64,000 nt of DNA, from positions 25,445,757 through 25,509,756 of the forward strand of contig OX465104.1 in NCBI GenBank assembly GCA_949987565.1. Direction: 5' to 3'. The notes below the pieces were generated by a model, which saw nothing but the letters and a program-made list of their open reading frames with translations, was not told the DNA's origin and did no database searches. Source of the DNA: Luidia sarsii. Taxonomy: Eukaryota; Echinodermata; Asteroidea; Paxillosida; Luidiidae. This document shows, in pieces, positions 40,691 to 52,000 of this stretch. The translations under genes and the position numbers were made by a program. Positions within the stretch are counted from its first letter, which is position 1. Each line of letters opens with the position of its first letter.

Positions 40691-43600
40691 AAACAGCATG
40701 AAAAGGCCATCACATCAGGCATCAAAAGGCCATCAGATCAGGCATCAAAAGGCCATCAGATCAAACATGAAAAGGCCATCAGATCAAGCATCAAAGGGCC
40801 ATCACATCAGGCATCAAAAGGCCATCACATCATGCATCAAAAGGCCATCAGATCAGGCATCAAAAGGCCATCAGATCAGGCATCAAAAGGCCAACAGATC
40901 AGGCATCAAAAGGCAATCACATCAGGCATCGAAAAGCTATCAGTTCAGGCATCAAAAGGCCATCAGATCAGGCATCAAATGGCCATCACATTCGATATCA
41001 AAAAATCACCAGATCAGGCATCAAAAGGCAATCACATCAGGCATCAAAAGGCTATCACATCAGGCATCAAAAAGCGATCACATCAGCCATCAAAAGGCCA
41101 ACACATCTGACATCAAAAGGCCATCACATCAGCCATCAAAAGGCCATCAGATCAGGCATGTCAGGCATTAAAAGGCCATCACATCAGCCATCAAAAGGCC
41201 ATCACATCAGGCATCATAAGGTCATCACATCAGGCATCAAAATGCCATCACATCAGCCATCAAAAGGCCATCACATCAGCCATCAAAAGGCCATCACATC
41301 AGCCATCAAAAGGCAATCACATCAGGCATCAAAAGGCCATCACATCAGGCATCAAAAGGCCATCAGTTCAGGCATCAAAAGGCCATCAGATCAGGCATCA
41401 AATGGCCATCACATCAGATATCAAAAGGCCACCAGATCAGGCATCAAAAGGCCATCACATCTGACATCAAAAGGCCATCACATCAGCCATCAAAAGGCCA
41501 TCGGATCCGGCATGTCAGGCATTAAAAGGCCATCACATCGGGCATCAAAAGGCCATCAGATCAGGCATGTTAGGCATCAAAAGGCCATCACATCAGGCAT
41601 CAAAAGGTCATCACATCAGGCATCAAAAGGCCATTAGATCAGGCATCAAAAGGCCATCACATCGGCCATCAAAAGGTCATGACATCAGGCATCAAAAGGC
41701 CATTAATTCAGGCATCAAAATGCCATCACATCAGCCATCAAAAGGCCATCACATCAGCCATCAAAAGGCCATCACATCAGCCATCAAAAGGCAATCACAT
41801 CAGGCATCAAAAGGCCATCACATCAGGCATCAAAAGGCCATCAGTTCAGGCATCAAAAGGCCATCAGATCAGGCATCAAATGGCCATCACATCAGATATC
41901 AAAAGGCCACCAGATCAGGCATAAAAAGGCCATCACATCTGACATCAAAAGGCCATCACATCAGCCATCAAAAGGCCATCAGATCCGGCATGTCAGGCAT
42001 TAAAAGGCCATCACATCGGGCATCAAAAGGCCATCAGATCAGGCATGTTAGGCATCAAAAGGCCATCACATCAGGCATCAAAAGGTCATCACATCAGGCA
42101 TCAAAAGGCCATTAGATCAGGCATCAAAAGGCCATCACATCGGCCATCAAAAGGTCATCAGATCAGGCATCAAAAGGCCATTAATTCAGGCATCAAAAGG
42201 TCATGACATCAGGCATCAAATGGCCATCACATCAGGCATCAAAAAGCCATTAGATCAGGCATCAAAATGCCATCACATCAGGCATCAAAAGGCCATCACA
42301 TCAGGCATCAAAAGGCCATCACATCGGGCATCAAAATGCCATCACATCAGCCATCAAAAGGCCATCATAACAGGCATCAAAAGGCCATCAGATCAGGCAT
42401 CAAAAGGCCATCAGATCAGCCATCAAAATGCCATCACATCAGCCATCAAAAGGCCATCAGATCAGGCATCAAAATGCCATCACATCAGGCATCAAAAGGC
42501 CATCAGATCAGCCATCAAAATGCCATCACATCAGCCATCAACAGGCAATCAGATCAGCCATCAAAAGGCCATCATAACAGGCATCAAAAGGCCATCACAT
42601 CAGGCATCAAAAGGCCATCACATCAGGCATCAAAAGGCCATCACATCAGGCATCAAAAGGCAACCAGATCAGGCATCAAAAGGCCATCACATCAGGCATC
42701 AAAAGACCATCACAACAGGCATCAAAAGGCCATCACATCAGGCATCAAATGCCATCACATCAGGCATCAAAAGGCCACCAGATCAGGCATCAAAAGGCCA
42801 TCACATCAGGCATCAAAAGGCCATCACATCAGGCATCAAAAAGCCATCACATCAGCCATCAAAAGGCCATCACATCTGATATCAAAAGGCCATCACATCA
42901 GCCATCAAAAGGCCATCAGATCAGGCATGTCAGGCATCAAAAGGCCACCAGATCAGGCATCAAAAGGCCACCAGATCAGGCAGCAAAAGGCCATCACATC
43001 AGGCATCGAAAGGCTATCTTATCAGGCATCAAAAAGCCATCACATCAGACATCAAAAGGCCATCACATCTGACATCAAAAGGCCATCAGATCCGGCATCA
43101 AAAGGCCATTAAATCAGGCATCAAAAGGTCATGACATCAGGCATCAAAAGGCCATGACATCAGGCATCAAAAGGCCATCAGATCAGCCATCAAAATGCCA
43201 TCACATCAGCCATCAACAGGCAACCAGATCAGGCATCAAAAGGCCATCAGATCAGCCATCAAAAGGCCATCATAACAGGCATCAAAAGGCCATTACATCA
43301 GGCATCAAATGCCATCACATCAGGCATAAAAAGGCCATCAGATCAGGCATCAAAAGGCCATCACATCAGGCATCAAAAGGCCACCAGATCAGGCATCAAA
43401 AGGCCATCACATCAGGCATCAAAAGGCCATCACATCAGGCATCAAAAAGCCATCACATCAGCCATCAAAAGGCCATCACATCTGATATCAAAAGGCCATC
43501 ACATCAGCCATCAAAAGGCCATCAGATCAGGCATGTCAGGCATCAAAAGGCCACCAGATCAGGCATCAAAAGGCCACCAGATCAGGCAGCAAAAGGCCAT

Positions 43601-46600
43601 CACATCAGGCATCGAAAGGCTATCTTATCAGGCATCAAAAAGCCATCACATCAGACATCAAAAGGCCATCACATCTGACATCAAAAGGCCATCAGATCCG
43701 GCATCAAAAGGCCATTAAATCAGGCATCAAAAGGTCATGACATCAGGCATCAAAAGGCCATGACATCAGGCATCAAAAGGCCATCACATCAGGCATCAAA
43801 AAGCCATTAGATCAGGCATCAAAATGCCATCACATCAGGCATCAAAATGCCATCACATCAGGCATCAAAAGACCATCATAACAGGCATCAAAAGGCCATC
43901 ACATCAGCCATCAAAAGGTCATCAGATCAGCCATCAAAAGGCCATCAGATCAGGCATCAAAAGGCCATCACATCAGGCATCAAATGCCATCACATCAGGC
44001 ATCAAAAGGCCATCAGATCAGGCATCAAAATGCCATCACATCAGCCATCAAAGGACCATCACACAGGCATCAAAAGGCCATCACATCAGCCATCAAAAGG
44101 CCATCAGATCAGGCATCAAAAGGCCATCACATCTGACATCAAAAGGCCATCACATCAGGCATCAAAAAGCCATCACATCAGCCATAAAAAGGCCATCACA
44201 TCTGACATCAAAAGGCCATCACATCAGCCATCAAAAGGCCATCAGATCCGGCATGTCAGGCATTAAAAGGCCATCACATCGGGCATCAAAAGGCCATCAG
44301 ATCAGGCATGTTAGGCATCAAAAGGCCATCACATCAGGCATCAAAAGGTCATCACATCAGGCATCAAAAGGCCATTAGATCAGGCATCAAAAGGCCATCA
44401 CATCGGCCATCAAAAGGTCATCAGATCAGGCATCAAAAGGCCATTAATTCAGGCATCAAAAGGTCATGACATCAGGCATCAAATGGCCATCACATCAGGC
44501 ATCAAAAAGCCATTAGATCAGGCATCAAAATGCCATCACATCAGGCATCAAAAGGCCATCACATCGGGCATCAAAATGCCATCACATCAGCCATCAAAAG
44601 GCCATCATAACAGGCATCAAAAGGCCATCAGATCAGGCATCAAAATGCCATCACATCAGGCATCAAAAGGCCATCAGATCAGCCATCAAAATGCCATCAC
44701 ATCAGCCATCAAAAGGCCATCAGATCAGGCATCAAAATGCCATCACATCAGGCATCAAAAGGCCATCAGATCAGCCATCAAAATGCCATCACATCAGCCA
44801 TCAACAGGCAATCAGATCAGCCATCAAAAGGCCATCAGATCAGCCATCAAAAGGCCATCACATCAGCCATCAAAAGGCCATCATAACAGGCATCAAAAGG
44901 CCATCACATCAGGCATCAAAAGGCCATCACATCAGGCATCAAAAGGCCATCACATCAGGCATCAAAAGGCAACCAGATCAGGCATCAAAAGGCCATCACA
45001 TCAGGCATCAAAAGACCATCATAACAGGCATCAAAAGGCCATCACATCAGGCATCAAATGCCATCACATCAGGCATAAAAAGGCCATCAGATCAGGCATC
45101 AAAATGCCATCACATCAGCCATCAAAAGGCCAACAGATCAGCCATCAAAAGGCCATCAGATCAGCCATCAAAAGGCCATCAGATCAGCCATCAAAAGGCC
45201 ATCACATCAGCCATCAAAAGGCCATTATAACAGGCATCAAAAGGCCATCACATCAGGCATCAAAAGGCCATCACATCAGGCATCAAAAGGCCATCACATC
45301 AGGCATCAAAAGGCAACCAGATCAGGCATCAAAAGGCCATCACATCAGGCATCAAAAGGCCATCAGATCAGGCATCAAAAGGCCATCACATTAGACATCA
45401 AAAGGCCATCAGATCAGGCATCAAAAGGCCATCACATCAGACATCAAAAGGCCACCAGATCAGGCATCAAAAGGCCATCACATCAGGCATCAAATGGCAA
45501 CCAGATTAGGCATCAAAAGGCCACTACATCAGGCATCAAAAGGCAATCACATCAGGCATCAAAAGGCAATCACATCAGGCATCAAGAGGCAATCAGATCA
45601 GGCATCAAAAGGCCATCAGATCAGGCATCAAGAGGCCATCACATCAGGCATCAAAAGGCCATCAGATCAGGCATCAAAAGGCCATCACATCAGGCATCAA
45701 AAGGCCATCAGATCAGGCATCAAAAGGCCATCACATCAGACATCAAAAGGCCATCACATCAGGCATCAAAAGGCCATCACATCAGACATCAAAAGGCCAT
45801 CACATCAGGCATCAAAAGGCCATCAGATCAGGCATCAAAAGGCCATCACATCAGGCATCAAATGGCCATCAGATCAGATTCCAAAAGGCCATCAGATCAG
45901 GCATCAAATGGCCATCACATCAGATTCCAAAAGGCCACCAGATCAGGCATCAAAAGGCCATCACATAAGGCATCAAAAAGGCCATCACATCAGGCATCAA
46001 AAGACCATCACATCAACCATCAAAAGGCCATCACATCTGACATCAAAAGGCCATCATATCAGGCATCAAAAGACAATCACATCAGGAATCAAAAGGCCAT
46101 CAGATCAGGCATCTAAAGGCCACCACATCAGGCATCAAATAATTCTGAGCATGATAACAATTAAGCAGAAAAGTCACCAGATAACCCATCAACAGGCCAT
46201 CACATCAGGCATCAAAAGGCCTTCAGATCAGGCATCAAAAGGCCACCAGATCAGGCATCAAAAGGCCATCACATCAGGCATCAAAAGGCCATCACATCAG
46301 GCATCAAAAGGCCATCAGATCAGGCATCAAAAGGCTATCACATCAGGCATCAAAAGGCCATCAGATCAGGCATCGAAAGGCCATCAGATCAGGTATTAAA
46401 AGGCCACCAGATCAGGCATCAAAAGGCCATCACATCAGGCATCAAAAGGCCATCACATCAGGCATCAAAAAGCCATCACATCAGCCATCAAAAGGCCATC
46501 ACATCTGATATCAAAAGGCCATCACATCAGCCATCAAAAGGCCATCAGATCAGGCATGTCAGGCATCAAAAGGCCACCAGATCAGGCATCAAAAGGCCAC

Positions 46601-47115
46601 CAGATCAGGCAGCAAAAGGCCATCACATCAGGCATCGAAAGGCTATCTTATCAGGCATCAAAAGGCCATCACATCAGACATCAAAAGGCCATCACATCTG
46701 ACATCAAAAGGCCATCAGATCAGGCATCAAAAGGCCATCAGATCAGGCATGTCAGGCATCAAAAGTCCATCACATCAGGCATCAAAAGGCCATCAGATCA
46801 GGCATCAAAAGGCCATCAAATCAGGCATCAAATGGCCATCACATCAGACATCAAAAGGCCATCACATCTGACATCAAAAGGCCATCAGATCAGGCATCAA
46901 AAGGCCATAAGATCAGGCATGTCAGGCATCAAAAGGCCATCAGATCAGGCATCAAAAGGCCATCACATCAGGCGTCAAATGGCCATCACATCAGGCATCG
47001 AAAGGCGATCTTATCAGGCATCAAAAGGCCATCACATCGGGCATCAAAAGGCCATCACATCAGGCATCAAAAGGCCATCACATCAGACATCGAAAGGCCA
47101 TAAGAACAGGCATCA
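40690..47115. repeat. 6.4-kb satellite with 23-bp unit CATCAGGCATCAAAAGGCCATCA-type
   Basis: About 280 head-to-tail copies of a 23-mer containing GGCATCAAAAGGCCATCACA. Since 23 is not divisible by 3, each copy shifts the frame, and three copies (69 bp) encode 23 residues cycling through 'HQASKGH', 'HIRHQKA' and 'ITSGIKRPS'. The unit has no stop in any plus frame, which makes all plus frames look open. Higher-order duplications are visible: 42749-43072 repeats about 606 bp later and a 42220-start block repeats at 44483. Variants such as GCATGTCAGGCAT mark them. Confidence 0.95.
46135..46190. repeat. Non-satellite island inside the 23-bp array, copy of the right flank
   Basis: 'AATAATTCTGAGCATGATAA' to 'AAAAGTCACCAGATAACCCA' matches the DNA just outside the array at 47115-47175 ('AAATATGAGAATGATAATAA', 'AAAAGTCACTAGATAACCCA'). 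The array expanded with a piece of its flank. Confidence 0.7.
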
Positions 47116-47184
47116 AATAAATATGAGAATGATAATAATTAAGCGTAAAAGTCACTAGATAACCCATTAAAATGTCATAAAAGC

Positions 47185-48060
47185 CATCTTCTTTGGTATG
47201 AGGCAAAGCAGCTATGCGATGCCTGTCAGCTGGTGCAGCCAGCTCACTGTTATGTTGGAGGGTCGGGGTTGTTCAAGTCCATCATGGTGTCCATTGGTGG
47301 GCAAAGGATGGGGCATTCCTTGATGATGTGTAGAGCAGTCTGGTCGGCGGGGCCGCGCACACAGGCTGCTGATGGGCGCAACCCCCAGCAGTTCATGCTG
47401 TGGTTGAAGCGGCCGACTCCTGACTGCAAACGGTTTAGGGTGACCCATGTCGTGTGAGGGAGCTCACCACCTGGTGGCAGCGGTGTCGGGAGAGACTGTG
47501 AATTGAGATGGTGGGGTGTTGCAGTTTGATTCCCTGAGGTTGGCTGCATGGCGGGAGAAATGTAGTCTGGAAGGGAGCCGTTGGCGACCTTGTTGGGCGT
47601 TCTGGACGAGGGAGTGAAGGAGATGTTTGTGGTCCATCATGGCTTTGTTGACCAGCTTGGAGGTATGATGTTCTCTGCAGAAGGCAGCATATATGATACC
47701 AGCTAACACTGGCAGGAACCCGTATAGAGTGAGTGGCTCGCAGGCAACCGGTGATGATCCTCATGGTCTCCTCGAGGGGAATGTTGAGCTAACATGTACC
47801 TGTGTGCGCACTGCGACACCATGCTGGGGCAGCGTATTCTGCAGTGCTGAATACTAGGGTGAGAGCACCAGTGCGGAGTGTGGATGTATTGGCACCCTAG
47901 AGGACCCGGCCAAGCGAGGGAGGTTATTCCTAAAGGAAACCTTGGCCTTTACTGACTCGAGGTGATGCTTGAAGGTGAGTTGTCTGTCAAGCTTTACACC
48001 GACACCATTATGCATGCGCTGATGATGAAAAGCATTCAAAAGCAACCCAAGGTAAAGAAT
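47185..48060 (-). pseudogene. LINE (non-LTR retrotransposon) reverse transcriptase C-terminal fragment
   Basis: Minus frames, broken by frameshifts, contain in order: 'GVKLDRQLTFKHHLESVKAK' with 'VSFRNNLPRLAGSS' (about 47870-47990), 'LVFSTAEYAAPAW'-type sequence, 'MRIITGCLRATHSIRVPASV' (about 47705-47764), then 'WVTLNRLQSGVGRFNHSM', 'NCWGLRPSAACVRGPADQ' and 'TALHIIKECPILCP' (about 47300-47465). This is the conserved thumb and C-terminal Cys-His tail (Cys, Cys, His, Cys spacing in 'SAACVRGPADQTALHIIKEC') of LINE polyproteins that lies after the RT palm. The palm and endonuclease are absent, and at least two frame changes are needed, so it is a dead 5'-truncated copy. The clade is not resolved. 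Confidence 0.78.
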
Positions 48061-48233
48061 GACGCAATCTACAGGCATTTAATTCATGTCTTATGTATTC
48101 CTTTGTTTCTATTTCAGATTATGTTTTTCTGTTATTTTTGTCAATGTTTTTATAGAGACTGGAAATTTGATGGTCTTAAAAATGTTGCAAATTGCTTACT
48201 ATCACTATGAACATTTAAACCAAGCAAACGAAA

Positions 48234-48508
48234 GGTGAAAATGTCATTTAGCTGTGAAAAGAAAATTCAGTGTTTTCACCCCTAATTCATGGCACACAGT
48301 AAGCCATTAGTTTTTATGAGTGTCACCAGTGGTCTGGGTGAAAATGTCATTTAGCAGTGAAAAGAAAATTCAGTGTTTTCACCCCTAATTCATGGCACAC
48401 AGTTAGCCATTAGGTTTTATGAGTGTCACCAGTGGTCTGGGTGAAAATGACATTTAGCTGTGAAAAGAAAATTCTGTGTTTTCACCCCTAATTCATGGCA
48501 CACAGTAA
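48234..48508. repeat. 103-bp tandem repeat, 2.7 copies
   Basis: 'GGTGAAAATGTCATTTAGC' begins copies at 48234, 48337 and 48440. Each has 'GTGTTTTCACCCCTAATTC' and 'GAGTGTCACCAGTGGTCTGG'. 'GGTGAAAA' and 'TTTTCACC' inside each unit form a hairpin. Confidence 0.92.
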
Positions 48509-50289
48509 GAGCATGGAGGTAGGTGGTAAGAGTAAGGAACTAACTTATTGACTTCAACACAATTAACTTTGACAAGGTTATATAAGGTACAAGGTTATAT
48601 AAAGGGGGAGGTATGATGGTCTGTACTTGGTTCTACTCACATGAAATCACTGTACGAACTACTACATCATGGCTGACTCTGGCTGGCTTGGTGTGGAGTG
48701 GTCAAGAGCTGGCTGCAAAGTGACTGTGGAATGTGTCCACAGGACTTATGTTGGGGGGGGGGGGCTACTGTTGCACTGTGCCTACTACTACACCCCAGAT
48801 CACTGCACAAGGGTGTCACCATGGTAACAGCAGCTCTACAGGGTGCCTTGCACTGCTTAAGACTAAGGAAGGGACTACATGGTATATTTACAAACATTAA
48901 GGGATCAACTACAAAAATCGGTTACATAAGTAAATAGAAGACAAGAACTCTTGTACATGTATGTACATCATTTTACATGCACCAGTGTCATCTGGCGGTA
49001 TCAGGTCTGGGAGTTGTGGATGCTTGCTGGTTCTCCTGATGTTGGCCCTCTGACAACAAACTGCTGGACTCTCTTGGCTGTACAGAAATATTGAATGTAG
49101 CACTTGTGATCAATGTGATCATGCATATGCAAAAGCTCCAGTTGCAAAATCTATTTGCTGTATGAAAATGTGAGGAATGACACTATGAATATCTAACAAT
49201 GTCTAAACCGTGAAAAAGAGGTGAAAGTGATATTTCACTGTGAAACTAAAAAAATTACTGTGATTCTACGATGCATTTTACAGTGAATTGGGTAAATATG
49301 TTGTGTTACATTGAAAAACCAAATTGTGGTTTCATGGACCATGAATTGATTTCACTCATGAAGATTTGACCTCATCTGACATGCTCTGGCCAAATCACCT
49401 CCCAACTCATCTGCCAGGCAGTTGTGGTCTAGTCTGTAGAAAAGTACGCCATAGGCTTGTGCATTGCAGCCATTTACCAGCAAGAATGAAGCCTTGAATA
49501 GACCACTGGTAAAATCACCCTGAAAAGCAGGTGAAGAGCATTTGAGCATGAACAAGTGCTGAAACTGCAGTGAATTTTATTTTCACGGCAACATGACATT
49601 TTACACCTGTTTTTCAGGGTTTAGATGTTCATAGTAATTAATAACAATCAGGAAAACCGCTTACTGACTAAAATATTAATTCCAAAAATATATCTATGAT
49701 TAGGCCTAAATGAAAAAAGGAAAAATGTTTGGATCCTAGCAGGACCTACATATATCTCAAATGCAGGAATTGAATAAATCTTCAAATTAGGTTCATGTAG
49801 TCACACATCAAACACAAAGTGCTTATTGACATGAAATGATCAAAATACAAATCTAAAAAAAGGGTTTTTTTCTCAAAGGCAGAAAGTGCTTTGTCAGGCT
49901 CCTGAGAGCTTCTGTCCAACGTCAGGACCTAGGCTCTATGCTGTATTGCATCAATCTAATATCTATACGTTTCCTAATCCTTTGATTATTATTTGTTTTA
50001 AATGTGAAATTATTCATAATCACAAACAAATGAAATCAAGTTACAATGTACCATTGATCTTTCCTGTTGCAGGTATGCCCCAAAAGCAATTTATGACAAC
50101 TTAACCAAAGATTTGTTTATTTATTATTTATCTATTTATCAATATTTATTCATTCATTTAGTTTTTAGTTTTTGTGTGTGAGGGGGACCATTTGACAGAG
50201 GGTTGTGCATGCCTGATATTAATTAATAATAATAGTAAATACTAATACTACTTTGATTAATAATAATAATTATCATAACAATTTCAATA
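48509..50289. other. Unassigned AT-rich DNA
   Basis: Contains an 11-base G run at about 48752, a degenerate Penelope-end-like 'GGATCCTAGCAGGACCT' at about 49731-49747, and AT/ATTA-rich simple DNA at 50100-50280. No gene recognised. Confidence 0.4.
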
Positions 50290-50754
50290 ATGGTCAAACT
50301 ATCATCCAAACACCAAAATTCACAGTTGGATTATCTTGGTCAGTTACAAACTCCCAACACTCTTTGTCAAAATTGTCCAAACAATTGGAATAAAAGTGGA
50401 CCGAGTGTTGGGCAGACAATTGGTTGGGCAGACCTGTTTGCGTACAAATGCAATGGTTTGACAAATGCAGTCCTACTGACTAGAGTAGATGACACGCAGG
50501 AAATGCTGACAAATGGAAGGAAAGTGCTGGGCCCATGCACCAGCCTCGTGCTGACTTACCACAACATTAAGGAGAGGATTTCTATCTTGTGTTGCCACGT
50601 TTATTTGTCAGGAATGGCTGGTAAAATGTGACAGGAATGGCCGGTGAATGTCCCACATTGTGGCTACTGTTGAGATACTGTGACTGAGCTAGACTTGTAC
50701 AAGGCGCTCTCTCCGCTACGGCTCCGTACAGAGATCCATACGAACGCACACCAT
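50290..50754. other. Unassigned, open plus frame without signature
   Basis: Plus frame 50290-50631 is open for 113 codons and contains 'LCQNCPNNWNKSGPSVGQ'. No domain recognised, no splice sites argued. Listed only so that the stretch is not read as empty. Confidence 0.25.
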
Positions 50755-51145
50755 GTACTGTACATGTACATGTGTACGAGTACATGTACATGTGTACGAG
50801 TAAATACATGTACATGTGTAGGAGTAAGTGTACATATACATGTGTATGAGTAAGTACATGTGTAGGGGTAAGTATATGTACATGTGTCCGGATAAGTACA
50901 TATACATGTGTACGATAAGTACATGTACATGTGCACGAGTAAGCACATGTACATGTGTACGAGTAAATACATGTACATGTGTAGGAGTAAGTACATGTAC
51001 ATGTGTAAGAGTAAGTACATATACATTTGTACGAGTAAGTACATGTGCATGTGTACGAGAAAGTACATGTACATATGTACGAGTAAGTACATGTACACTG
51101 TACATGTGTACGAGTAAGTACATGTGTAGGGGTCCGTACACAAGT
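50755..51145. repeat. 24-bp ACATGTAC-rich tandem repeat
   Basis: About 16 copies of GTACATGTACATGTGTACGAGTAA with single-base variants. The unit is 8 codons long, so all minus frames are open across it (Tyr/Cys/Met/His/Val-rich). TGTACATGTACA is self-complementary, so each unit can extrude a small cruciform. Confidence 0.92.
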
Positions 51146-51300
51146 GCGTACATGCAGGGTGGGGAAAGGGGAATCAGCCACGCCCCCATGGAGGCCGTTC
51201 TTGGTGACGTCATGAGTTTAGAATCCCGTCCATTACTCTTGTCGAGGGGATTTAGTTCAATACCCTCACTGTAAAAGTCTGGGTAAAACCTAAACAATGA

Positions 51301-51415
51301 CCCAAAATCATGATTTTGTGGCGCGTATGTGTGGCGCGTATGTCGGAATAGTGAAGTGCATCTTTTGTACAGTCGTCTGGTCGACACATACACGTCACAA
51401 AATCATTGATTTGGG
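51301..51415. repeat. 115-bp inverted repeat
   Basis: The left arm 'CCCAAAATCATGATTTTGTG' and 'GCGCGTATGTGT' is mirrored by 'ACACATACACGTCACAAAAT' and 'CATTGATTTGGG' ending at 51415. A few mismatches. The left arm has a short 'GTGTGGCGCGTAT' tandem. MITE-like, no coding. Confidence 0.6.
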
Positions 51416-51825
51416 AAAATTGTTAGTCATTTTTTTGTGGTTGCGCCAGACCATGGATATTGTCGATATTCAAATTGGTGATCTAATTTCGATTTAGAAT
51501 TTGTCCAACCCTTTTACACTTGGAACTACTGCGATAGCCTTGTCCCGTGAGAGAAAATATTGTTTTCCCGATGGCGTGAAGAACAGCGCCCTCAATATCT
51601 ACGGGCATAATTTTGATTTTAAAAAAACAACTTCATATAAGCCTTAAACACAAAAATAACGTTTCATCAGGGATTATTAAAATGAACATAATTATTATTT
51701 AATGCCAAATCGGGATTTTCAATTTGTCGATCTTTAGTTGTCCTCGTCTAAGGAAGTACAACGGGTCAAACAAATAAAGGACACTTATAGGTAACATTTT
51801 GAAGAAAAAAGGGGAGAATGAATTT
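51416..51825. other. Unassigned DNA
   Basis: Nothing recognised; AT-rich with a poly-A run near 51621. Confidence 0.3.
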
Positions 51826-51898
51826 GACTGGACCGGGATTTGAACCGGAGACCTCTGGTTTTGCGTACCAGTGCTCTTACCATCTGAGCTATCCAGCC
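51826..51898 (-). repeat. tRNA-Cys-like pseudo-tRNA (GCA anticodon position, C33)
   Basis: The minus strand folds as a 73-nt cloverleaf. Acceptor GGCTGGA/TCCAGTC is fully paired with one G-T. D-stem GCTC/GAGC. Anticodon stem CTGGT/ACCAG with loop ACGCAAA. T-arm TCCGG/CCCGG has one C-C mismatch. Anticodon position is GCA. Position 33 is C, not the near-invariant U, which argues against a working tRNA. Upstream DNA to 51990 ('AAGGCCATCATCTAAGGGC', 'GACTGGTACCCTACCC') is shared with copies at 55985-56354 and in the 1.29-kb units, so this belongs to a dispersed family. Confidence 0.65.
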
Positions 51899-52000
51899 CT
51901 TAGATGATGGCCTTCCTAAGTCTTTGCCGCCTGGGTAGGGTACCAGTCTGCTGAAGCATCCAACCATTAACTGCCGTATTTCAAGGGATCACGCCCCCGT
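51899..52000 (-). repeat. Upstream part of the tRNA-like dispersed family
   Basis: 'CCCTTAGATGATGGCC', 'GGTACCAGTCTGCTGAAGC', 'CCATTAACTGCCGTAT' and 'GGGATCACGCCCCCG' (plus strand) recur in the same order at 56003-56125. The tRNA-like part is therefore not at the extreme end of the element. Confidence 0.6.

Noticed and set aside
40690..47115. CRISPR array
   Set aside because: Units are head-to-tail with no spacers, and the window is eukaryotic. The same applies to the 88-bp and 107-bp arrays.
40690..47158. Plus-strand frames of up to 303 codons with HQASKGH-type repeats as a novel repeat protein
   Set aside because: The 23-bp unit cycles through all three frames and has no stop in any; variants do not favour synonymous changes by eye.
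50290..50631. 113-codon plus frame as a gene
   Set aside because: No family signature, no conserved motif and no context; AT-rich flanks.
50582..51393. Cys/Tyr/Thr-rich minus frames (up to 225 codons) as a secreted cysteine-rich protein
   Set aside because: They match the 24-bp repeat; three frames are open at once.
51826..51898. Functional tRNA-Cys gene
   Set aside because: U33 is C, the T-arm has a mismatch, and the sequence belongs to a dispersed family with other decayed copies.
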